From positions 399,411 through 463,410 of the forward strand of contig NHNW01000030.1 in assembly GCA_002786025.1 (NCBI GenBank): DNA of 64,000 bases. The letters run 5' to 3'. This document shows, piece after piece, positions 55,600 through 64,000 of this stretch (the stretch's first letter is position 1; the number at the start of each line of letters is the position of its first letter). The notes below the pieces were generated by a model. The model ran no database searches and was not told the DNA's origin. It was given only the letters and a program-made list of their open reading frames with translations. The position numbers and the translations under genes are program-made. Source of the DNA: Zasmidium citrigriseum. Taxonomy: Eukaryota; Ascomycota; Dothideomycetes; Mycosphaerellales; Mycosphaerellaceae.

Positions 55600-58500
55600 T
55601 TTCTAAAGAGCTTATCCGATCTAATTGTAGTTAAGGATAAGCGATATCTTCGGTATCCTTAGGCTAAGCGTAGCTAGTCTTATTCGGGCTATTATTTTCT
55701 AAAGACTTAGCTTTAGAATCCGTTTCGCTAGTATTATCGTTACTAGCGTCGTTAATCTCCTCCGGATCCGGATCTTTAGATAGGCGGTGTTCCGTTAAAG
55801 TCTAGAATAGATACACGACCTTCTTTAGAAGATAATAGGCAAACGTACTATTTATAGGCGTACTATCTAGCTCTTCTAGTAGATAGGAGTATAACTTGTC
55901 GAGCTCGCGATCTAGAAGCGGCTTCCGTTCTCGAATTCGGAATAGCCCTTTCTATCTAAATACTAATTTCTTAGATTTGTCGTACTTTAAAGCGGCTTAG
56001 TATATAAGGACGATATTACTAGGCTAGTATTCTTCGAAGGTAATGTTATACCGAGAGTCGTAGTATTCCTTAGTAGCCGCTTTTATCCTCGCCTAGCGAG
56101 CTCGAAGTTCTTAGATCGTTCCTTTAAGGCGCTAAAGTTGTTCGGCTCTATACTATAATAACGTAGCTCGGTCTCGAACTTTTCCCTAGTCCCGAGTACT
56201 CTTAGTAGGGTACTCTACTTCGATAGGAAGTATAGCCTCGTACCTAAACATTATAGCGGCTAGCGTTAATCTAGTACGGGAGTTAGTCGTCGTCCTCTTG
56301 GCCTAAGTTACTAACGGAACCTATTGCCGCCACCCCTTTATAGTCCTAGCTATTAGCTTAGATAGGGCGGCGAGAACTAGACGGTAGCCGACTTTAACTA
56401 GAGTATTAGCGTAGGGATTATACGGCGAGATCCGGATACGTTTAACGCCTATACTAGTAAGAAGTAGAGTAACTTCCCTAGCGTATTCTCGGGTATTGTC
56501 TAAAACGATCTCTAACGCGGCTCCGTATCTATAGAAGATATCCGAATATAGCTAGTCTACGATTATACGAGTCGTAATCTTCTTTAAAGGGCGATTAACT
56601 AGTTTAATCTCTAGCTAGCTACTAAGTGCCTCCCTTACTACGAGTAATAAGCCGCCGCTATTAATGTGAATAGGATTAGCGACCTATCTCTTTCTAATAA
56701 AGGCTTAATAGGTAGGCCGAAGTTTAGTATAGCGAGGGTGACTATTTCTAAAGTTGTACTCTCCGTAGGTTTTAAAGTGTTTCGAATAGGCCGGGTATAG
56801 TCTCTCCTACTAGTACCTTTAACTAATTATGTCGAATATAATGTCGGTACTCCTATAGCCGTCTTCCTTATAGAACTAACGAAGAATCTCTTCCTACTTG
56901 TAGGGTTCGTCTATTACTCTCTATAGTAGCGAGAATTTGTAAGGTTAATAAAAGAGAATATCTCCCTAGACTATAAACTTTCGAGATTTTAGCGCTAATA
57001 CTTTATACCGCTACTTATCTATACCGCGTAGGCGCTAGCGTTTAGTAGTAATCTAGGCTAGTTACTAGGAAGTCTCTAAATACTATTTAGGGTAGTCTAA
57101 TATACTAGGTTCTTCCTACGGGCGAGTAGTAACTTATATAGGATAGCTAAGATAGAAGGTATCGTCGATTATCTCTTCTAAATCTTCCTCCTCGGCTAGC
57201 TCTTCGATATCCTCTTTAGTTACCGGCTTCCGGGAAAGGCTGTTAGGCGTAGAGTGTTTACTTCCTAGAATATATCTAACTTCGAAGGTAAAGAGCTAGA
57301 TCTATACGAGCTATCTTATTATAGCCGTATTAGGAAGGTCGGATACAGCCTTATTTAGTTAATACATTAGTATATTAGTATTAACTTTAAGGATAAAGAA
57401 TATTCTAAACAGCTATAGTTTTAGCTTCCGGAGGGACTTTAACACTCCTAAGTATTCGCGCTTTCTAGAATTATGCTTTTTCTTAGGATCGCTAAATAGT
57501 CTAGATTCGTACCGTACTAGATGTTAGAGTTTAGGCTTATCGGACTCGTACTACATTAGAACCGCGCCCTAACTATCGCTAGAAGCGTCGATAGTAAGGA
57601 TAATATCCCTAGTATCCTCCGAGTAGTCGATGGATTTTAAAGCTAGGGCTTCGACAAGTAACTTAGTAATAGAGTCCTTCGTAAACTATTAGTTCTTACC
57701 CTATACGAACTCCGAATCCTTCCGTAGCAAGGTAAAGAGCGGCTTTCCGCGGGTAGCTAACTTAGGTATCTATATCCGGAAGTAAATAACTAGTCCTATC
57801 TAGACACGAATATCCTTTTAGTAAGTAGGTGTTAGCTATTCGAGGATCTTGCGAACTCTCCTAGCGTCTAGATGTTAGCTATCTTTATTAGTAACATAGC
57901 CGACAATCTTAATCTTCTTATAAAGAAGCTAGAGCTTCTTCCTAGCAATCGTAGCTCTAGAGCGCTTAAGATTAGCTAGTATAGTATTAATACTCTAAAC
58001 ATGTTCCACGATAAATCTCCGAAGGCTAGGCTTTACCTCCTCGTAGTTATAGTACGACTTCGGTCCTTTAATACTAATATTATCTAGGAATAGCTAGGCC
58101 CGATAAGAAATATATTCTATTAGTACTTAAGTAATCGCCTAGATAAACTACGCTACTAAATTAGTAGCCCCTTAAGGCAGAGTCGTCTATCTAAATAGGC
58201 CTAGTAGTATGTCGAAAGAAGTAATGTCTTAGTAGGATTCGTATAGAGTAATATTATCGTATCTAGAGAATATATCGATTAGGCTAGCAATAATACACCT
58301 CGCAAAGTCTTCCGAGAAGCTGTCCGTATCTAGCGGTAAGTTCGTATCTCGTATAGTAACTTTGTTAATCAAAATCGTAGTATTAATTAATCGATACTTC
58401 TTCGTCTCCTTCTTAGCTACTAAGAAATACGGGTTACGATAGCTAGTATAGCTAGTTTTAATCGTCTTAGCGCGTATTCGATCGTAGAGTATCTCCTCGA

Positions 58501-59229
58501 CGATAGGGCGAAGTAATAGGTTAAGCTAGTACGGAGGATATTACTAAGGCGTATATAGAACCGTTCGGATATACTAGGGACTAATTACTTCTTCCTAGAT
58601 CCGACCTAGATACTTAAAGCTATAAGCTAGTATAGCTTCCCGATTAAAGAGTATCTTATAAATTAGTTCTAACTCTAGTAGTAGCACATTAATCCCGATC
58701 TTAATAGTATCTAGTCGCTCCTAAGTTAGTTAGCTCCCCCGGGGAATATTAGAAAACTTCTTAATTAGGTACTTCCTATTAAACTTCCTAGTCCTAGGAG
58801 GAAGTGTAGCTTCGTACGCGAGGCAATTATCTCTCTATATTAAGGAGCCACTAGGGCGAGAACTATCTATTTTGGATCCGTCCTTATTAATAGGGCGAAC
58901 TTTGTTAGCCTTACGTTTGTATATAGTATATATATTAGCTAACATACTAAAAGGGGCGCCCTAGCGGTTATAGTAAGCCTTTCTTCTCTACCTACGAGTA
59001 GCCTTATTAATGGATACAGCGAGGAGAATCGAATTATTATCGTCGCTATCGCCCTAATCTTCGATATAAAGAAATTTAGCTTAGGAGGGCGAAATCTTAG
59101 AATTAGTAGCGACGACGTTATAGTATTAAAAATTTTTAACCCCTCTACCCTTATTTTGGACCGCGAATACGGTAAGGCGCAATAAAACGTCTTAGGGAGT
59201 ATAATTCTAGGAGTAATTAGGGATCCCCG
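55600..59229 (-). pseudogene. Element 2 pol: RT, RNase H, integrase
   Basis: Minus-strand Ty3/gypsy pol. RT: DITSFDILLGLF, TTLP.GATNLVA and LFLDNISIKGPKSYYN (YxDD box reading LDN). Downstream segments align with Element 1 RNase H and integrase at the same spacing. Broken by many TAG/TAA stops. Confidence 0.87.
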
Positions 59230-59256
59230 AGTTCGTACCCTAGCGGGGTATAAACT
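59230..59256. repeat. Palindrome Q5 (Element 2), between protease and RT
   Basis: AGTTCGTACCCTA, G, CGGGGTATAAACT; same place as P6. Confidence 0.85.
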
Positions 59257-59259
59257 ATA

Positions 59260-62200
59260 AATCTTTAAGATCTTCGCGGATCTCGGGGCGCGAGCCCTTT
59301 AGATTATTAAACCCATAAATCTTAGCGAGATCGGGGTCCTCGTAATTATCCTAATAGACTAGGAGAATCGTAAATACTCCTACTAATAAATAGGGAACTA
59401 GCGTAGGGAGCGGAACCCCTACAATTTTAGGTTCCTAGGCCTAAGTAAGATATTATTAGTACGCTTACGACCTTTAGAATCGGCTTGAATCGCTATAAAG
59501 TAGACCGAGTTCCCTTAGGTATCCGCAATCGAGTATTCCTAGGTACTATTGTCGCGAGCCGAGGCTATAAGGCGGACGCGGCGAATCTATAGTATACTAA
59601 GAATAAAAGGGGTCTCGTTAGCTTTAGAAATAAGGAAGTCCTATTTAATAGTAACCCTATAAACTAAGATCCTTAACCCTCTCGTAATACCTAAGAAGTC
59701 GTATAGCCCGCTAGCCCCGTTTATATTAATAGTAATATTCCTAGAGATAGGAAGGCCGAGTTTAGAGGCTAGGTAGTAGCTTATAATGTATCTTTTAGAC
59801 CCCGTGTCGACGAGAGCTTTATAGAGGACACGATTCTCTCTAATATGTACTAGAACCTAGGGGCTAGGGGTTATAGCAAATTTGTCGGTAACGCTAGAGA
59901 GGTTAACTTTGCTCCCCTCCTTATATAGATAATAAATAGGGGGAGGTAAGCGTCGTTTAGTGTCTCTAGTTATCGTAAGAGATCGTACCGAGACCGCTTT
60001 TTATTCCTTACTATTATCTTCTTCGGAATCCGTGTCGTTATCGGGCTTAATATTCTCTTTGTCGTTAGAGAGCCCGTTACTAGTAGATAACAAGCTATTC
60101 TTAGTATACGAGTTAAAGACGGAGTTAGCCTAGAACCCTTTAAGCTTGTTTATAAATTCCGGAGTATTAGCTAGGCGCTAGGAGAAGTACTTAGCGAATC
60201 CTTTCTTATACTTTAATAAGGCGCCGATAGTAGTCTCGACGGGAGCATCTATAATAACCCTCGTCTAGAATAGCTTCGGATCCCTATTTCTATACTCGTG
60301 AACGTAGTAGCCGAAGGTCTTCGTCTTAGGATCTCCCTTTCGGGCACTACGGGGAGTATTTAAAGGAGCAGCTTCCTAGGATTCCGGATTAGCTTAACTA
60401 TTATTACTACGGAGAGTAGCCGTATTATCCTTATTAGTAATATCCTTAATCCGAGGCTATAATCCTCTCTCGTTTACTTACGACTACGATTCTAGGAGAT
60501 TAGATAGGGATATATTAGACGCTCGTAGCTGTCTTGTCTTAGTAGCCTTCGACTACTCGGCCTCTTTCTTTAATAGGATTTTAGTAGGGTTGTTAAAGCG
60601 AACTTCCTTTCCTTTCGAAGAAGAAGGACTAGCTTAGGCCCGAGTAGCTACTAAAGCTTAGTATTCCGGGGTAACGCTAAAGGATCCGTGCCTATCTTGT
60701 ACCGTACTACTATTAGTAGCTAGTACCTTAGTCCGCTAAATACTATAGTAATAAATGCTAAGCTCTAGTAGAATATAGTTATTATCTTCTTCGGGTAACA
60801 TATATTAAGAGTTATATAGCGAACCCTATATACTAGCTATAGTACCCTTATTAGCTAGAGGTATCTAAGCTAGCGGCGTCTAGGATATCGTAGGCGGCGC
60901 AATAGAGTTGTCGTTAGTACGCTACTTCCGAAGAAACTCTTCGGTGTCGATACTAGGGATAATAATAGGATAATCCGGGAAAGCGGATCTAATTACTAGG
61001 AGTATACTATATAGCTTAGGCTTACTACGGTCCTAACGCTACTATATAGGAGCGGCGCTAGTACCGTCCTTTAGTCCTAGGTACTAACGCTTATTAGGTC
61101 CCACCTAACAAAAGCTAAGCTTAAGGAATATCTTAAAGGTATTATAGTCCTAACTCTAATAACTTAGGGATCCGCAATTCTAGTATAGGCTATCTATCTC
61201 TAGGCCTATTTTTAGTATAGTCCGGGACTAGTTGAAAGTATATACTCCCGCGGAAGCCTAAGGGGCAGCCTAATTAATAGTCTACGGGTATAGAGGTTAA
61301 GCTCCTAGATTTGTAGCCCTTTAGAGTATAGCTAGCTCTATCCTATTTAGTCGCTCCGTAAGGGCTTCTATATTAGTATCGTAGATAGTCCTAGGGGTTA
61401 CCTTTAATAGATTAGTATCTAGAACCGGCTGCCTCTACTTAACCGACTACTATAGTTTACGGAGATACGAAGAATATTCCCTCTATAACAAGTTAAAAGC
61501 CTTATTACCCTTAATAGTCCTTATAGTATTATTGTAGATCTTGTCGAAGTCCCTATAGGTGTCCTCTTTAAAAGGGTTAATCTAATAACGAGTGTATATC
61601 TTGCGGGCTAATAAAGGTAGTAGACTATAGAGAAATAAGCGAGTCTTTAAGTTCGGTTCCATGTCCGTATCTTTAATTCGAGAGTATCTAGTATAGAACT
61701 AGCGGTAGTAGTCGAAGAGGCGATTATCTATAGTCCGTAGTATTAACGATAACTATTCTAAATACTAGCGGGTACTAAGTAGTATAAACGTATTAGCCTA
61801 AGTAAACTCCTTAGACACCTCCTCGTAGAAAGTCTTCTAATTATGCTTACCCTGTTCCTCTAAACGATAGACCCTTTTAATTCGTTTAATACGAGGGCGG
61901 ATAATAGGATCTATGTTTAGTAGGAATCGGCGGACCTTCTTAGTATTACTAGCTTAGGGGTAGTATTCCTCTAAAAGAGTATTAAACCTATTAAGGAAGG
62001 CCGAAACGTTACTTCTATTAAAATATAGATTGTCGGCCGAGCCTAGAAAAGGCATCTTCGGGCACAACTAAGTAATAGCTAGAAGGAGTTACTAAATAAT
62101 CGTCTATAGATCCGGATTGGACCCGGGGGTCTACTCTTACTAACTTGTATCCGATATTTTTACTCTTTCCGATTACTAACGGACTAGAAGAAGTAGTCGA

Positions 62201-62680
62201 AGGTTAGGATCGGGGACTAAAGTAGCGGTACCGTATTAAGGTAGCGATCTAGTAAATTCCGGAGCTATATTACCCTTAGAGCTAGTCGAAGAATCTAAGC
62301 CGCTTAAGATACCCGGGCGATAGGTTCTAGAGGTTCTAGATCTCCTCGTAGGAGAGGTTAGTAGATTGTCGAGTTAGCGAGGGGCTTAGGCTAAGGCTCT
62401 AGGTACACTAGTTTAGTCGGATTAGTAAGACTCTTCGAGTCGAGTTTCTAGTCCTTTCGATAGGCTAAGATCGACGGGTAGGCCTCGGAACTCTAGGTTA
62501 GCGTTAGGATCCTCTTACTATAGCGGACCTTTAGTTAGTAACTCGTCCTCGGATCTAGATTAATAAGATCCGGTATCGCTTATTAGTAATTAAAAGGCGT
62601 AATCCTAGCGTTCGGAGGATAACTTAGCTTAACTAGAGCGGTTAGGGGTCGGGGTAGTAGTTTCTAGTAGGTAATTAACG
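59260..62680 (-). pseudogene. Element 2 gag-protease polyprotein
   Basis: The frame opens at palindrome Q6 in the same phase as in Element 1. The N-terminal EDPNANLEFRGLPVDLSLSK aligns with Element 1. The capsid-like region starts MPFLGSADNLYFNRSNVSAF at 62055. The CCHC knuckle is at 61150-61195. The protease LVDTGSKRYIIS at 59788-59812 keeps the catalytic D-T-G. Stops are RIP-type. Confidence 0.85.
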
Positions 62681-62707
62681 AGATTGTACCCTAGCGGGGT
62701 ATAAACT
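62681..62707. repeat. Palindrome Q6 (Element 2), at the start of gag
   Basis: AGATTGTACCCTA, G, CGGGGTATAAACT; same place as P7. Confidence 0.8.
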
Positions 62708-62756
62708 TAGAAGTAAAGAATTATTACCTGTATAGGGTAATATAGGGTTACAAAAT

Positions 62757-62772
62757 AGACACGAAAGCGTCC
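62757..62772. repeat. Leader inverted repeat (Element 2)
   Basis: AGACAC-GAAA-GCGTCC, 50 bp upstream of Q6; counterpart of 43406-43421. Confidence 0.6.
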
Positions 62773-63858
62773 TTAAATATCGTAACCGAAGAAGGTAAAT
62801 GTTTTGTGGATTTTAATCGGTAGTAATAGCTAAAAAATTAGAAACTCGAGAAATAGGGGCAAATCTCAAAACGACGTCGTAAAGATAGGACCAAAATAGA
62901 CAGGGCGAGTTTAGTATATGTTTTTCAGTTAAAAGCAAAGGGATAAACGATAGAGACAAGGTGCAAGTAGTGCGGTAGCGTAGTAGTATAGGTAGTTAGT
63001 CGAATATCGAGCGTTAGGCGTTAAGCGGTATTCTTAGAAGTCGACGATCTAAGTAATAGTAGTAGAGGCTCCACGAATAAGATATACTTACTAGCCTACG
63101 AAGGGATAACCTAAAAGCTATATTCGCTACTAGGATACTATATAGATGTTAGCTATGTTTAATCTAATTTCCTAAACCGGTTTTACGAGGATCTTTAGCT
63201 TAATAAGCGGCTACCGCCCTATTAATTCCTTAGTAATACCTAATCCTTAAAGCTCTTCCTAGATAACTTAATCTCTAGTTTCTCTATTTAATAGCTCTAG
63301 TATCTGCTAGAGCTATTATTCCGTTACGAACCGGTCCCGTTGCTAATAAAAGAAACTAGCTTATAATATTAGAAGAACGAGGGTGCGAGAAGGCGATTTT
63401 CGGGGTCTTCGCTATACCCGCTTATTTCTAGTAGCGAGGCAATGTTCCTCCCTAGAAAGAGGTCGTATATGTCTTATAGTTAAGAATCTTAGACCTAATA
63501 CTTAGCGCCTTCGTATATTAGATACCGAGTCCTCCGATTAGCGAGTAGCGATTTAACTATTAGCGATTTTAGCGATTAGCGAGTATGCCTATTACTTATA
63601 AAGGACTATAGAAGCGGGCCTGTTTCTATATCCTAACGCGAGTGTCGTAAATCGTTCGTATATACGGTATATCCGAGCGGTATATAGGTATCTATATAAT
63701 CGTAATATAGCTCTTTTTAAAGCGCTAGCGCTACTCTTATAGTCTTCTATTCTTCTGTTCCTTGTTCGAGTACTATATTCGTTACGAGTTCGCTAGTCTC
63801 GGGTATCGCGAGAGGAATCGGTTAGGTAGCTAAAGAAGATAGGTATATCTTCTACCCT
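62773..63858 (-). other. Element 2 5' leader
   Basis: About 1.1 kb between the primer-binding site and the leader hairpin, same length as in Element 1, with no recognisable protein frame. Confidence 0.5.
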
Positions 63859-63876
63859 CGTACTAACTACTAAAAA
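63859..63876 (-). other. Element 2 candidate primer-binding site
   Basis: Same sequence (TTTAGTAGTTAGTACGAGG, minus strand) next to the 5' LTR as in Element 1. Confidence 0.5.
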
Positions 63877-64000
63877 TATAACCTAGCGCCTATAGTCTAA
63901 CCCTACTATAGGTACCGAGTAGTAAAATAGAGCTAAAGGTAGGTTATAGGTAGTTAGTTCGTATAGGTAGTATAATATAGCTCTATTCGTCTTAAGCTAG
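63877..64000 (-). repeat. Element 2 5' LTR, partial at window end
   Basis: First 124 bp (plus-strand left end) of the 5' LTR, cut by the window boundary; gap-free match to 48531-48654. Confidence 0.9.

Larger units (their letters stand above)
48531..64000 (-). mobile_element. Element 2: related giant Ty3/gypsy retrotransposon (3' LTR to partial 5' LTR)
   Basis: Minus-strand element running off the right end of the window; 15.35 kb from LTR start to LTR start, so about 15.7 kb in full. It has the same plan as Element 1: gag with CCHC (61150-61195, C-x-NCGSLSY form), protease LVDTGSKRYIIS with intact DTG (59788-59812), RT with LFLDNISIKGPKSYYN (58050-58110), RNase H and integrase, then two coiled-coil cassettes, ORFX homologue, PPT and 3' LTR. 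Six palindromes separate the units. It lies in the same orientation as Element 1, 3.7 kb away. LTRs match those of Element 1 only at their ends, so it is a different subfamily. All frames are RIP-broken. Confidence 0.92.

Noticed and set aside
27740..64000. CRISPR-like reading of the 13 regularly used palindromes
   Set aside because: The copies are 1-4 kb apart, in a eukaryotic retrotransposon, with coding sequence between them rather than spacers.

Overview
The window is nuclear DNA of a filamentous ascomycete. The evidence is short spliceosomal introns (48-191 bp, GT..AG with CTGAC/CTAAC-type branch sites), a HET-domain gene, a NACHT-ankyrin NLR, a SUR7/PalI gene, and heavy C-to-T/G-to-A damage of repeats that looks like RIP (repeat-induced point mutation). 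A dothideomycete seems likely, but the species cannot be named from the sequence.

Bases 1-23,810 are an ordinary gene-bearing segment. In order it holds: the 3' end of a mitochondrial-type PP2C phosphatase; a three-exon short-chain dehydrogenase; a disordered Gly/Ser/His-rich protein; an F-box-like protein; a HET-domain protein with C-terminal membrane segments; an FAD monooxygenase; a Pro/Ser-rich conserved protein; a long gene-poor spacer; polynucleotide kinase/3'-phosphatase (pnk1 type); a secreted, probably GPI-anchored PLC-like protein; a SUR7/PalI-type membrane protein; and a PNP-NACHT-ankyrin NLR. The NLR reading frame is shifted in its ankyrin part and stops exactly where the damaged repeat block begins.

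Bases 23,810-64,000 are a repeat island. CpA and TpG are nearly absent, TpA and the tetramer CTAG are extremely abundant, and CpG is retained. No reading frame survives intact, but frames can be followed because almost all stops are TAG/TAA at former CAG/CAA/TGG codons. Three layers are visible, all on the minus strand: (i) an old, unidentified element with one very long frame, cut in two by (ii) Element 1 (27,740-44,859), a complete 17.1-kb Ty3/gypsy LTR retrotransposon with 358-bp LTRs and a 4-bp target duplication; and (iii) Element 2 (48,531 to beyond the window end), a related element of about 15.7 kb.

Both gypsy elements are two to three times the usual fungal size because about 8 kb (Element 1) or 6.5 kb (Element 2) of extra coding sequence lies between pol and the 3' LTR. 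In transcription order the layout is 5' LTR, PBS, gag-protease, RT-RNaseH-integrase, a tandem array of paralogous coiled-coil genes (three in Element 1, two in Element 2), a roughly 1,130-codon frame of unknown function (ORFX), PPT, 3' LTR. Every one of these units is separated by the same 27-bp near-perfect palindrome (13-bp arms), present 13 times in the two elements. I consider this palindrome-partitioned, multi-cistronic giant retrotransposon, with a variable number of cassettes, the undescribed system of this window.
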